From SAR202 cluster bacterium Io17-Chloro-G4 (GTDB taxonomy: Bacteria > Chloroflexota > Dehalococcoidia > Lucifugimonadales > UBA3495), in the NCBI GenBank assembly GCA_002816455.1, contig MUCR01000019.1, positions 1 through 64,000 of the forward strand: a stretch of DNA of 64,000 nt, written 5' to 3'. Below, in pieces: positions 43,394-52,499 of this stretch. The position numbers and the translations under genes were made by a program. How positions within the stretch are numbered: the stretch's first letter is position 1; each line of letters starts with the position of its first letter. The notes beneath the pieces are model-generated. The model saw only the letters and a list, made by a program, of their open reading frames with translations, ran no database searches and was not told where the DNA came from.

Positions 43394-44158
43394 ATGTCAG
43401 GCATGCTGGAAAATAAGGTGGCTATTGTGACCGGCGGCGGCTCCGGCATTGGCCGGGCCACTTGCCTGCGGTTCTTCCAGGAAGGTGCGAAAGTTGTAGT
43501 GGCAGACCGCAACATGGCGGGCGCCGAGGAAACATGCCAGTTGATGGAGGGAACAGATCGGGATTGCACCGCTAGATCGGTGGACGTCTCCAAGACCATT
43601 CAGATAGAAAAACTGGTGAGTGACACTGTGGCCAAGTTCGGCAAGCTGGACGTTCTGGTTAATGGAGCAGCTATCCTAATCCGCACTCCGTCCTTGGCTG
43701 AGGTCGACGAACTGGACTGGGACCTCACCATGGACACCAACATCAAAGGGCTGTTTCTCTGCTGCAAGTACGCCATTCCAGCCATGCTGGCCAGCGGCTC
43801 TGGGTCGATAGTGAACATTGCCTCAATGTCCGGAGTCAGGGGCGCCGCCTACTCGGTGCCATACGCCGTGAGCAAGGCCGGCGTGATCCACTTGAGCAAG
43901 GTGGCCTCGGCCCAGTACGCATCCAAGGGCATTAGGGTTAACAGCATCTCACCCGGCGGAGTAGACACGCCCCAGATGCGGGGCAGCACCGCCAGCGCCG
44001 AGGTATTTCAGGCGCGAAATGAAGGGCAACCTATGGGACGAGTTGGCACGCCCGATGAAATCGCCAACCTAATTACTTGGCTCTCCTCCGATCAAGCGTC
44101 ATATGTCAGTGGGATAAACTACATCATCGACGGTGGCGCATGGGCTGCGGTGGAGTAA
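43394..44158 (+). CDS. SDR family NAD(P)-dependent oxidoreductase
   Basis: 254 residues from ATG MSGMLENKVAIV with GAGGGT upstream; the track adds 15 residues. Cofactor loop TGGGSGIG, structural motif NGAA (in place of NNAG), catalytic Ser in NIASMSG, and the pair YAVSK are all present. The C-terminal YVSGINYIIDGGAW is typical. A dehydrogenase on an unknown hydroxy/keto substrate. Likely transcribed alone from the extended -10 promoter. Confidence 0.92.
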   Translation: MSGMLENKVAIVTGGGSGIGRATCLRFFQEGAKVVVADRNMAGAEETCQLMEGTDRDCTARSVDVSKTIQIEKLVSDTVAKFGKLDVLVNGAAILIRTPSLAEVDELDWDLTMDTNIKGLFLCCKYAIPAMLASGSGSIVNIASMSGVRGAAYSVPYAVSKAGVIHLSKVASAQYASKGIRVNSISPGGVDTPQMRGSTASAEVFQARNEGQPMGRVGTPDEIANLITWLSSDQASYVSGINYIIDGGAWAAVE

Positions 44159-44190
44159 GTATCTAGGCCAAGGACTGTAACACCACCGCC

Positions 44191-44263
44191 ATGTCATTCT
44201 GAGGAGCGTAGCGAAGAAGCTCCGACTCCGTCGCGAGTCCTCGACAGTGTCGGGAAATCTCAT
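44191..44263. repeat. Dispersed repeat, family B, copy 1
   Basis: ATGTCATTCTGAGGAGCGTAGCGAAG... through GACTCCGTCGCGAGTCCTCGACAGTGTCGGGAAATCTCAT. An inverted copy lies at 49841-49913. The internal GACTCCGTCGCGAGTC is a near-perfect palindrome. Confidence 0.85.
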
Positions 44264-44341
44264 TGACAGGCTGAAAGAGACGTTGGCTTCACCCGGAATT
44301 GCGCCGAGGGCCTGTAATCCGCTCTCCATAGTTGAGGACCT

Positions 44342-44581
44342 ATGCAAAAGCTGATTGACATCGCAAACCGAGCAGTGGCCGACTACGGATTCCGGCAGAC
44401 TGTCTTGTACGGCGCCGAAGACATTGCCCAACGGGCCGGGTTTTCCCAGCAGGAACAGGAAATACTTGCGGCCACGGTGCTGGAGTTCTTAGCGGCATTG
44501 CCCATTCCGGTCCAGCCCGATGACATTCCCGGCGAGCAGCAGAGGATGGAGGCGGCGATTAAGGCGGTTGCCCGCGGGTAG
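44342..44581 (+). CDS. Small hypothetical protein
   Basis: 79 residues, helical and acidic, no membrane segment. MQKLIDIANRAVADYGFRQTVLYGAEDIAQRAGFSQQEQEILAATVLEFLAALPIP reads like a compact helical bundle. GAGGACCT directly precedes the ATG and a good terminator follows, which supports a real gene. I do not recognise the family. Confidence 0.55.
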   Translation: MQKLIDIANRAVADYGFRQTVLYGAEDIAQRAGFSQQEQEILAATVLEFLAALPIPVQPDDIPGEQQRMEAAIKAVARG

Positions 44582-44651
44582 ATAGCTATAGAACCGTGAG
44601 CGGCTGGTATGCTTGGCTCTGAGTGGTGCCGGACGGCGGAAATCCCCCAAA

Positions 44652-44678
44652 CCCCCTTTACGAAAGGGGGCTTTTCTT
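44652..44678 (+). terminator. Intrinsic terminator
   Basis: CCCCCTTT and AAAGGGGG form an 8-bp stem with a 3-base loop, followed by CTTTTCTT. It would end the small-protein transcript. Confidence 0.75.
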
Positions 44679-44698
44679 GAGTGAGCTAATTCTGTCCT

Positions 44699-45787
44699 CT
44701 ACTCGCTCCGGTAGCCGACCAACTCCACAAAACCCTTGCCGGTGACCGGCGCTCCGTCAACGGCGCCCTCCAGGGATACTGCTCCTTCCCAGTAGCCGGG
44801 AGGCCCGTAGCGGCTCCTAGGGTATTCTGCGCCCAATTGGGCCGGTGTTAGCGTCAGGTCCAACGCCAAAGGCTCCACATTGAGTTCCCAGCCCATGGGA
44901 TAGGCGACGTTGGTTGCCGGGCTGGTCCAAGAACCGGTGGGCTTGAGAATTATATCGCCGTCTTCTAGGTGGCGAACAGCGCCATCCATTGCTATGAATG
45001 TCCCGTAGCTGGTAAACGGTTGACGCCCTTCCGGGTCCCACACCAATACCGCCATCAGCTCCGAACCGTCGTCCAACTGGAGGCTCATCCAGTCCCAGCC
45101 CACTTGCCGGGATACAAACTCGCCCCATTGATGGTCCATCCAGCCTGTGCCAGCCACCGGCCGAGGAATGCCGTCGATGGCCAGCGTTCCAGATACTTCC
45201 AAACGGGGACGAGTGTAATAGAAAGTGTCCCCGGCGGGCCCTAAGTCTACCAACCCGGTCCTTTGGTGAAGGACGGCCGGTTTCAAAGACAGGGCCGAGA
45301 GGGTCGCCGAGTATGGGCCGATATCGAAGGCCAAAGCATATTCTTCGCCGTCCCCCGACATTAGCCAACCGCCGAGGTCCACGTCAAAGCTGCCTGGGGT
45401 CGCTTCAGGAATATCTAAACTCACTTTTTCGCCTGTTAGAAAGACCTGCTTGCGATGGTCACCCCAACTCAATTGCATTAGCTGTCCGGCCTGGCTGATG
45501 TCGTTCCCGTACTGGTTGGAACTAATCTGGAATGTCACAAAGTGAAAGCTGTAATCCCGGTCCGCATCATCAGTCAAGTGGCCGTTGAAGTACCACCACT
45601 CGATGCCTGCCGGGTGTGCCCCTTCATCCGCTGGCAGATTAATAAGCAGGCCTTGCTCAGCATCGGTGCCGCTTCCGCACGCCACTTCCGACAGCAGCAG
45701 TAAAACCAGCCCGATCCCCATAACCGGAGCCCAAGCGAGACCCGAGGGCAGCATATTACGGATTTTGGACGCTGGATTCACGAACAT
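44699..45787 (-). CDS. AttH/CrtC-like lipocalin-fold lipoprotein
   Basis: 362 residues. Lipobox LLLSEVAC after a hydrophobic stretch. The mature protein matches the AttH/CrtC lipocalin-like superfamily: HPAGIEWWYFNGHL, YSFHFVTFQ, and the signature VAGTGWMDHQWGEFV. CrtC proteins are carotenoid 1,2-hydratases; AttH-like lipoproteins are of less certain function. No carotenoid genes are seen here, so a lipid- or isoprenoid-binding role outside the membrane is the safest reading. Confidence 0.8.
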   Translation of the reverse strand: MFVNPASKIRNMLPSGLAWAPVMGIGLVLLLLSEVACGSGTDAEQGLLINLPADEGAHPAGIEWWYFNGHLTDDADRDYSFHFVTFQISSNQYGNDISQAGQLMQLSWGDHRKQVFLTGEKVSLDIPEATPGSFDVDLGGWLMSGDGEEYALAFDIGPYSATLSALSLKPAVLHQRTGLVDLGPAGDTFYYTRPRLEVSGTLAIDGIPRPVAGTGWMDHQWGEFVSRQVGWDWMSLQLDDGSELMAVLVWDPEGRQPFTSYGTFIAMDGAVRHLEDGDIILKPTGSWTSPATNVAYPMGWELNVEPLALDLTLTPAQLGAEYPRSRYGPPGYWEGAVSLEGAVDGAPVTGKGFVELVGYRSE

Positions 45788-45975
45788 ATTCTACAGCAGG
45801 GAGTTGACTAGCCGGGCCCGTCGCGCCAGCGACTTACGCTTGCAGATACGGAGGTGGAACAGCTCCAGATGCGCCACACAGAGCCTGGGCGTGCAGGGAG
45901 CATTGGCACGAAGTCCGCTGTGATATATTGGGATGCGCCGCATGTGACGGCTAGCGCTTGACGGAGAAGACAACG

Positions 45976-46392
45976 ATGGCTGACATGACCCAGCAGGAAA
46001 TCGCCGGATACCTGGCTGAAGCTCACGTGGGTCACTTGGTAACCATACGCCCCAACGGCCGGCCTCAAGTTGCGCCGGTGTGGTTTTTGGAAGATGACGG
46101 ACAGGCCTACGTGATGGCCGATGCCAACGCCATGAAAGTGCGGAACGTAAGCCGTAATCCGGCAGTCACCTTGTCCATCGCCACAGACCAAAGGCCCCTT
46201 AAGTACGTGGTCTTGAACGGCAATGCTCAAGTAGCGGAAGGGGATATCACAAACATGGTCGAGCGAATTTGCGTGCGCTATGACGGTCCGGTCCGGGGAG
46301 TCGAATACGCCAAGGAATTGCTGGCGGAAATGCGGATGAAGGTAATCGAGATTCAGGTGACCAGGGTGGTCGGCTGGAAGGACGAAGATTAA
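45976..46392 (+). CDS. PPOX-class F420-dependent oxidoreductase-like protein
   Basis: 138 residues from ATG MADMTQQEIAGY with GGAG about nine bases upstream. VGHLVTIRPNGRPQVAPVWFLEDDG, then ANAMKVRNVSRNPAVTLSIATDQRP and KYVVLNGNAQVAEGD follow the split-barrel pattern of F420-dependent PPOX proteins (the TxxxxGRPxxxPVWF opening is typical). It is more canonical than the paralogue at 35 kb. Reaction partner unknown. It converges with the esterase gene 8 bases later. Confidence 0.88.
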   Translation: MADMTQQEIAGYLAEAHVGHLVTIRPNGRPQVAPVWFLEDDGQAYVMADANAMKVRNVSRNPAVTLSIATDQRPLKYVVLNGNAQVAEGDITNMVERICVRYDGPVRGVEYAKELLAEMRMKVIEIQVTRVVGWKDED

Positions 46393-46399
46393 TCGCCGG

Positions 46400-47095
46400 C
46401 TATTCGTTACGCATATTATCCAACGGCGGCAGTACTTCGGTCATCCAAGGAACCAAATCCCGCAATACCTCCCCGCTAATCTCATGGGCCATGACGTACT
46501 CGTGGTACTCCGGGCTGTAACCAGCCCCTTCCAGAAACGCCTTGGCTTCTTGGGCCGTTTCGGTGGGAATTAACGGGTCGGAGAGACCGTGGGCGATAAA
46601 TATAGACTGGGTACGGGCCTGGGGCAACCGCTCCTCCAATGTCTCTGAGTTGGGAAGCATGGAGCTCAGGGCCACCAACCCGGCAAAGGTCTGGGGGCGG
46701 GCCAGGCCGCAGCGGTAGGTCATACCGCCGCCTTGAGAAAACCCCAGTAATAGAGCATTCGAGGGCCCCACAAAAAATCTTTGTGTCATTTCTTCGAAAA
46801 AATCGCCCAGCAACCGCTCGGCAGTGGCGTATTCTTCCGAAGTAGCTTCTCCTCTGGGAGAAGCCCAGCCATACCCTGCTTGGCCCAAGCCCAAATCAAA
46901 AGCGATCGGTCCATTAGGGCAGGCGTAAACGTAACCTTTGCTGTTGATGACCGGCGCCAAACCAGCCAAGTCCTGCATGTTTGCCCCGAAGCCGTGGAGC
47001 ATAATCACCAAGGGATAGCGTCGCGCCTCGTCGTATTCATCGGGCAGCAGCGTCAAATACTGTAAGCCCTTCCCTTGATGTTTCTCTGATTGCAT
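46400..47095 (-). CDS. Carboxylesterase/phospholipase-type alpha/beta hydrolase
   Basis: 231 residues. VIMLHGFGANMQDLAGLAP carries the oxyanion-hole region; the nucleophile elbow is LGFSQGGG; the Asp is in HGLSDPLIP and the His in VMAHEISGE. This is the YpfH/phospholipase-carboxylesterase group, which cleaves short acyl esters. No signal peptide is present. Substrate unknown; DUF952 gene is divergent upstream. Confidence 0.9.
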   Translation of the reverse strand: MQSEKHQGKGLQYLTLLPDEYDEARRYPLVIMLHGFGANMQDLAGLAPVINSKGYVYACPNGPIAFDLGLGQAGYGWASPRGEATSEEYATAERLLGDFFEEMTQRFFVGPSNALLLGFSQGGGMTYRCGLARPQTFAGLVALSSMLPNSETLEERLPQARTQSIFIAHGLSDPLIPTETAQEAKAFLEGAGYSPEYHEYVMAHEISGEVLRDLVPWMTEVLPPLDNMRNE

Positions 47096-47210
47096 TGTCG
47101 TCGCTCCTAATTTGTTGCCCCAGGGTAGCCATTCTAACGCTGGCTATTGGAATGTACAATTCGTCGACAGGATATTAATAAGATAGAGCGATAGCCAGCG
47201 AGGGAACATT

Positions 47211-47549
47211 ATGGCCACAATTTTCCACCTTATTCAGAAAGCGGATTGGGATGCGGCAGTCAGCGCGGGTGAGGTGAGACCGGAAAGCTTAGCTGAAGAG
47301 GGCTTTATTCACTGTTCCGAGGATGAGCAGCAAGCCTTGGCCGTGGCCAGAAGGCTCTACTCCGGACGAGATGGAATGCTCTTGCTTGAAGTGGACACCG
47401 AATTGCTTAATGCTCCGATAAAGCGCGAACCAAGCCGCTCAGGCCAGATGTATCCCCACATTTACGGCCCGTTAAATGTCAGAGCAGTGACTTTGGTGCG
47501 GGCTATGGAAGGGGACGCAAGCGGAGGCTTTAGGCTTACAGGGGAGTGA
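47211..47549 (+). CDS. DUF952 family protein
   Basis: 112 residues. IFHLIQKADWDAAVSAGEVRPESLAEEGFIHCSEDEQ and PIKREPSRSGQMYPHIYGPLNVRAV are the two conserved blocks of DUF952. Role unknown; the fold resembles glutathione S-transferase-associated or ADP-ribosyltransferase-like small domains in some accounts, but I would not assign an activity. GAGGGA supports the ATG. Confidence 0.9.
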   Translation: MATIFHLIQKADWDAAVSAGEVRPESLAEEGFIHCSEDEQQALAVARRLYSGRDGMLLLEVDTELLNAPIKREPSRSGQMYPHIYGPLNVRAVTLVRAMEGDASGGFRLTGE

Positions 47550-47575
47550 CGAAGTGCGTTGTGCGGGAACCTAGC

Positions 47576-48493
47576 TCAGTAATACAGCTTACTATCCACG
47601 ATCATAACGAGGAATAGCAAAGCCAAGTACAGGAGAGAATAGAGGTAGAGGGACCGGGCTCGGTGGGTGGAGATATCCGCTTTTAACTGCCAGGCTAATG
47701 CCACGAAGATGCCCCCGAGGACAGCCGCTGCGCCCACGTACACCCAGCCAACGGCGGATGTGGTAGCGAACACCAAACTCATGGCCACCAAGACCAGGGA
47801 GTACGTAAAGATGCTCTGGACCGTTTGCTCCCTTCCTGCCACCACAGGAAGCATGGGGATGTTGGCGGCTTCATAGTCCTTTTGGATAAGCATGGCCAAA
47901 GCCCAAAAATGAGGAGGAGTCCACAAGAAAATCACCGCAAAGAGGTACACGGCGGGCAAATCCAAGCTCCCGGTGATTGCCACCCAACCCACCACTGGCG
48001 GTATCGATCCAGCCGCGCCGCCGATCACGATATTTTGAGTGGTGGTCCGCTTCAACCAGCGTGTGTAGACCAGAACGTAGAAAAGCGTCGCCGCCAGGGT
48101 TAGAACCGCAGCCAGAAGGTTAACCCACGTGGCCAAAACCAAGAAAGACAATATATTCAGCATTATGCCGAAGGCCAAAGCCTTTACTGGGGAAATCCGA
48201 TCGTTAGCCACCGGGCGCCGCATGGTGCGGGACATAAGTTTGTCGATGTCTTTGTCCAAGTAGTGGTTTAGAGCGTTGGCGCCCCCGGCGCCCAAGGCGC
48301 CACCGGCGCAGACCAGCAGAATTATCGATACTGATGGACCGCCCCGAGCGGCTAAAAACATGCCGCCAATGGCGGTAATGAGCAGCAGTAGGACGATTGG
48401 CGGTTTCGTTAACGCCACGTAATCGGAAATGACCCGCAGCGCCGTACTGGAGCGGTTGATTCCAGGCAGCGCTAGGCGAATTTGTTCAAGCAT
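47576..48493 (-). CDS. ctaB: Protoheme IX farnesyltransferase (heme O synthase)
   Basis: 305 residues with about nine membrane segments of the UbiA superfamily. The first Asp-rich motif is in ANALNHYLDKDIDKLMSRTMRRPV and the second region is ARWYKRTTTQN-like (TRWLKRTTTQNIVIGGAAGSIPPVVGW). It farnesylates heme B to heme O, the substrate of CtaA. Its start overlaps the ctaA stop by eight bases, so the two are translated together. Confidence 0.96.
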   Translation of the reverse strand: MLEQIRLALPGINRSSTALRVISDYVALTKPPIVLLLLITAIGGMFLAARGGPSVSIILLVCAGGALGAGGANALNHYLDKDIDKLMSRTMRRPVANDRISPVKALAFGIMLNILSFLVLATWVNLLAAVLTLAATLFYVLVYTRWLKRTTTQNIVIGGAAGSIPPVVGWVAITGSLDLPAVYLFAVIFLWTPPHFWALAMLIQKDYEAANIPMLPVVAGREQTVQSIFTYSLVLVAMSLVFATTSAVGWVYVGAAAVLGGIFVALAWQLKADISTHRARSLYLYSLLYLALLFLVMIVDSKLYY

Positions 48494-49481
48494 GGGCCGG
48501 TTCCTCGTTGGCTTGCCCCGAACTGGAATATGCGCCGGAAGAGGGGCTCGGTGTAAAGATTAACAGTGTTAACAGCGTGATGCTACCCCACACGGCTGTT
48601 CCCGCCCCTAGATGTAGCGCTCGGAACTCTTGGGGAAAGGTTAGCCAAATCGTGCCAGCCCCGATCATCACCTGAGCGATGAACAGAGCCCCTACGGCCA
48701 TGGACGTCATTCTGATGTGTTTTGGCCAACGCCCTTTCCGGCTACCTCTTATCAGCGTAAATAGCACGAACAAACCGACAATGGCTACCAAGAACCGGTG
48801 GCCCATGTGGATGTTGGGCAGCCGATTTTCCGGGAACAACTCCCCTTGGCACAGCGGCCACTCCGCACAAGCGAAAGTGGCGCCGGTTATTGTAACGTAC
48901 GACCCGGACATGAGCAGGGCATAAACGCCCACGGCGGCAGCCAGAATAAGCAAAGGAAACCGGTCCTTGCGTCCGCCGATGCTTCTTGAGAGAGTAGTGA
49001 CAAGTGGACCCCTAAAGGCAACCACCGCAAGTAATATCAAGCAGGCGAGCAAAACTTCACCCACGGCCAGGTGGGCTGACACCACCGCCCCGGGCAGTTC
49101 GTTGAGCACCGTCGACCCGCCCAACAACGCTTGTGTCACAAGCAAGACGAGAGCCACGGTGGCTGGGACCACGACCCAAGGCACCCGCCGGTAGGCGACC
49201 CAAGCTATGATTACTGTCGCCAAAATTAAAGGGCCGACCAACAAAGAGGCGACTATCCGGTGGGAATATTCGACAATGGCTTTAGTTTCCAGGGGAGGGA
49301 AAATGCCGCCGTGGCAAAGGGGCCAATCCGGACAGCCCAATCCCGATTCGGTGACCCGGACCACGCCGCCCAAGATCACCAAAGCGAAGGCTGAGATTGC
49401 GGTGGCTAGCGTGAGACCCCGGAACCAAGGGAGAGCTCTGCCGGGGTTTGCCAGAAGCGTCTTAGGTTCGGCTAACGCCAT
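48486..49481 (-). CDS. ctaA: Heme A synthase
   Basis: 331 residues, eight membrane segments. Heme-ligand histidines occur in YSHRIVASLLVG, AHLAVGEVLLA, IHMGHRFLVAIVG and LHLGAGTAVW. The two extracytoplasmic cysteine pairs of Bacillus-type CtaA are present: GCPDWPLCHGG and ACAEWPLCQGE. It oxidises heme O to heme A for aa3-type cytochrome oxidase, implying aerobic respiration. Operon with ctaB; oxidase genes are not in the window. Confidence 0.96.
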   Translation of the reverse strand: MALAEPKTLLANPGRALPWFRGLTLATAISAFALVILGGVVRVTESGLGCPDWPLCHGGIFPPLETKAIVEYSHRIVASLLVGPLILATVIIAWVAYRRVPWVVVPATVALVLLVTQALLGGSTVLNELPGAVVSAHLAVGEVLLACLILLAVVAFRGPLVTTLSRSIGGRKDRFPLLILAAAVGVYALLMSGSYVTITGATFACAEWPLCQGELFPENRLPNIHMGHRFLVAIVGLFVLFTLIRGSRKGRWPKHIRMTSMAVGALFIAQVMIGAGTIWLTFPQEFRALHLGAGTAVWGSITLLTLLIFTPSPSSGAYSSSGQANEEPAHA

Positions 49482-50066
49482 CTGGACTTAGGTATCCGCC
49501 GGTCACCATTCATATTGGCGCGTATGGAATGCGCTAGGGCAGCGGAGGAAGGGTTGGAAATATTCATGTAGAAGGTGATTATCAGGCTTGATTTGAGTCG
49601 TGGTGGCAACCCAAATTGGGGCATTAGCCCGTCGAGAAACGTAACATAGGGGTTTCTCCTTGTCAACGAAATCCTGCGCCTGAAGACGAGTGTTTGGTGC
49701 GTCAATTTCGAACCGTCTCACCGGTGAAGACGGGATTCTTTTATGCCCAGATGCAATCGGGGCACCGCGGCCGACGAAAATCAACCATTGATGCCACTCC
49801 GAGCACAGCGAGGAGTCTCTTAACTAAGGTGAGCCCACGCATGAGATTTCCCGACCCTGTCGAGGACTCGCGACGGAGTCGGAGCCTCGTCGCTTCGCTC
49901 TTCGGAATGACAGGTTTTGATTTCTAATTTCGAAGCAATGACGAATATGTAATTAAAGCCCTGCATCGAATTCTAACGTCAAGCGGGACTAAGACCGCTA
50001 GGGCAACTGCCGGCTGTGGCGACTCAGTCGCACCGGCTTGCGTCTGGTGTTATTCTGGATACTGTC
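49482..50066. other. Intergenic region with two repeat-family members
   Basis: No supportable gene between ctaA and the ABC ATPase. It contains a half copy of family A (about 49711-49740, CCGTCTCACCGGTGAAGACGGG) and an inverted family B copy (49841-49913). Promoters of both divergent neighbours must lie here. Confidence 0.6.
49841..49913. repeat. Dispersed repeat, family B, copy 2 (inverted)
   Basis: The reverse complement of this segment matches copy 1 at 44.2 kb over some 70 bases with few differences. Shadow ORFs over the two copies give near-identical peptides (MRFPDTVEDSRRSRS and MRFPDPVEDSRRSRS). Confidence 0.88.
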
Positions 50067-51005
50067 ATGCTGGATACGGATGCGGACCAAGCGGTCCGAG
50101 TGGGTGGTCTGGTCAAACAATTTGGGTCATTAACCGCCGTAGACAATATCTCGTTCAACGTTAAAAGCGGTGAAATTTTCGGCATACTGGGACCCAACGG
50201 CGCAGGCAAGACCACAACGCTGGAAATAATCGAAGGGCTCCTGAAGCCAACCCAAGGCAGCGTTAGCGTGCTGGGGTTGAACGTCTTCAAGGAGCCAAAT
50301 CGAGTTAAGGCCAGAATCGGGGTTCAGCTTCAATCTTCCGCTTACCACGATTACCTTAAACTCAACGAAATACTAAGCCTGTTGGGCTCTTTTTACCCAA
50401 AACGCGTGTCACCTGAAAATTTGCTGGAACAGGTCGGGTTGACCGACAAAGCCGATAGCCGGGTCAACCAGCTTTCCGGAGGTCAGAAGCAAAGATTCAC
50501 CGTGGCCGCCAGCCTGGTCAACGACCCGGAACTGGTCATACTGGACGAGCCCACCACCGGCTTGGACCCTCAAGCTCGCCGCAACTTGTGGTCTTTGGTT
50601 CAAGAAATTCACCAGCGCGGGGTCACTGTGGTAATGACGACCCACTACATGGAAGAAGCCGAGGCATTGTGCCAACGCTTGGCCATCATGGACCATGGTC
50701 GGATCTTGACCATCGATACTCCAAGAAATTTGATCAACAAGTTGGACGCCGCCTACACGGTGAAACTAGTGGTGGCGAATCCTTTGACCGAGGAGCAAGT
50801 TGCATCATTCAACGGCAGCATTGAGGTGGTCCAGGCGGCCGAAGGAAACGCATATCTGCTGCGAATGCAAAACTCGCCCAAAGCCCTAGGGACGGTTCTG
50901 GAAGAGATCAACCGCAGCGGCATTAGCCTGGAGCACCTGGAAGTAACGCCGGTGACTCTGGAGGACGTTTTCTTGGAGTTGACCGGCAACGAGCTTCGGG
51001 ACTGA
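50067..51005 (+). CDS. ABC-2-type transporter ATPase
   Basis: 312 residues from ATG MLDTDADQAVRV; the track begins at GTG 17 codons earlier, and neither start has a clear ribosome site. Walker A is GPNGAGKTT, signature QLSGGQKQR, Walker B LVILDEPTTGLD, and the H-loop MTTHYMEEAE. The C-terminal domain (LEHLEVTPVTLEDVFLELTGNELRD) is typical of drug or lipid exporters of the DrrA/CcmA-like group. The permease starts two bases after its stop, so they form one exporter. Confidence 0.92.
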   Translation: MLDTDADQAVRVGGLVKQFGSLTAVDNISFNVKSGEIFGILGPNGAGKTTTLEIIEGLLKPTQGSVSVLGLNVFKEPNRVKARIGVQLQSSAYHDYLKLNEILSLLGSFYPKRVSPENLLEQVGLTDKADSRVNQLSGGQKQRFTVAASLVNDPELVILDEPTTGLDPQARRNLWSLVQEIHQRGVTVVMTTHYMEEAEALCQRLAIMDHGRILTIDTPRNLINKLDAAYTVKLVVANPLTEEQVASFNGSIEVVQAAEGNAYLLRMQNSPKALGTVLEEINRSGISLEHLEVTPVTLEDVFLELTGNELRD

Positions 51006-51007
51006 CC

Positions 51008-52093
51008 ATGCTCACTCTGGTTATCTCCAACCTCAAAATGCTGGCCCGTAACCGGCAAGCAACCTTCTGGGCGATTTTCTTCCCATTGCTCTTGGTGGTC
51101 GCCTTCGGCCTTTTCGATATTAACGGCGTGGGCACCGGCAACTTGACGGTGGTGGACCAGGACGGCGGACTTCGCGCCAAGCTTCTGCTGCAAAATCTGG
51201 AGCAGGTCGAGATTCTGGATTTGGAATCCCCGAACACGGAACCCCCAAACTCAGAATCCGAAGCGCGACGGGAAATAGCCGAAAAGGACTTGGATTACCT
51301 GATCATCATTCCCCAAGGCTTTGAGAACGCCGATGCAGAAGCTGGAACCGTTACTCTGGTGTACAACTCCAGAAACCAGCAGCGGAATCAGCTAGTTGAC
51401 GCCTTGGTGCGCAGCCTGGTATCGGAAAGCCAGCCCCCCGAACGTCCCCTGGCCTTGTCCCAATTGGTGGCTACTGAGGTGATTGAGGTCACCGAAGTGG
51501 ACTACTTCGATGAAGTGCTTATGGGGTTGATCGGCTTGGGAATCATGACCAACTCCATCATTTCCATCGCTGTTCGAGTTAGTACCTTCCGAAACCAGTC
51601 CATCTTGAAACGGTTACTTGTGACTCCCCTGCCCATATGGAAGTACTTTGCCGGAGAAGTACTCGCCCACCTAGTGCTGGCGGCAATCCAGGTGGCGATA
51701 ATTCTGGTTGTAGGGGTATTCGTTTTTGGAGCCAGCATCCACGGTAACGTTGGCTGGATTTTCGTGATTGCGTTGCTGGGGACCCTGGTGTTCCTGAACA
51801 TCGGATTTATCCTGTCGGCCTGGGCTCGGAGCCCAGCGGCAGCGTCTGGATTGGGGAATGCCGTTGCGCTGCCCATGATGTTCTTCGCCGGAGCGTTCTT
51901 CTCCACGGCCACACTCCCTTGGGTCTTGCCCCAAGCCGCCCGGGTGCTGCCTTTAACGCCCATGTTGGAAGCTTTGCGTGACGTGGCCATAGACAGCGCT
52001 CCCTTGTGGGAGACCTGGCCTGAACTGGGCGCCCTGGGAATCTGGGTTGCGGTAACGGCTCTGGTTGCCAGTCGAGTATTCCGGTTTAGCTGA
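51008..52093 (+). CDS. ABC-2-type transporter permease
   Basis: 361 residues. One N-terminal helix (ATFWAIFFPLLLVVAFGLF) is followed by a large extracytoplasmic loop of about 150 residues and then five or six helices (FNIGFILSAWARSPAAASGLGNAVALPMMFFAGAFF). The architecture matches ABC-2 permeases for drugs, lipids or polysaccharides. Translational coupling to the ATPase is clear. The cargo is unknown. Confidence 0.88.
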   Translation: MLTLVISNLKMLARNRQATFWAIFFPLLLVVAFGLFDINGVGTGNLTVVDQDGGLRAKLLLQNLEQVEILDLESPNTEPPNSESEARREIAEKDLDYLIIIPQGFENADAEAGTVTLVYNSRNQQRNQLVDALVRSLVSESQPPERPLALSQLVATEVIEVTEVDYFDEVLMGLIGLGIMTNSIISIAVRVSTFRNQSILKRLLVTPLPIWKYFAGEVLAHLVLAAIQVAIILVVGVFVFGASIHGNVGWIFVIALLGTLVFLNIGFILSAWARSPAAASGLGNAVALPMMFFAGAFFSTATLPWVLPQAARVLPLTPMLEALRDVAIDSAPLWETWPELGALGIWVAVTALVASRVFRFS

Positions 52094-52136
52094 TGAAATA
52101 ATCTGTATGCGAAGGCACTTGGCTGTGGACAAGGCA

Positions 52137-52490
52137 ATGAGTCCTACTGCTCGCCGCCTTTGGCGTGTAGGGTTCCTGGCCTTGGCCTTAATGCTGGCCC
52201 TGGTAGTCGCTTGCGGAGCTGGCTCTTCGGATGCGGGGAACATCGAAACGGACCCCCAAAGCTCTCAAGTCCGGGGCAGAGTGCTGGAGGTCGTGGGCCG
52301 CAACATCGTCGAGTTGGAAACCTTGCGCATTCGCGACGAATCCGGCAAAGAGTGGACCTTCGGTGCAGCAGAGGGCTTTATTGGTCTCAGTCCTTCCCAC
52401 CTGCGGGAGCACAAATTGCTGGGCGAATCCGTCTTGGTTACTTACGTCATCCAAGGCAACGAATTGATCGCTGTGGATATTACCGATTAA
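52137..52490 (+). CDS. Small lipoprotein
   Basis: 117 residues from ATG MSPTARRLWRVG; an ATG ten codons upstream is an alternative. Lipobox LALVVAC. The mature domain (RGRVLEVVGRNIVELETLRIRDESGKEWTFGA ... LGESVLVTYVIQGNELIAVDITD) looks like a small OB- or SH3-like beta barrel. It lies 43 bases after the ABC-2 permease on the same strand and may be an accessory of the exporter. Function unknown. Confidence 0.65.
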   Translation: MSPTARRLWRVGFLALALMLALVVACGAGSSDAGNIETDPQSSQVRGRVLEVVGRNIVELETLRIRDESGKEWTFGAAEGFIGLSPSHLREHKLLGESVLVTYVIQGNELIAVDITD

Positions 52491-52499
52491 TCCGCAAGC

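Noticed and set aside
51502-52137. 211-residue minus-strand ORF
   Set aside because: Antisense to the ABC-2 permease, with no family features.
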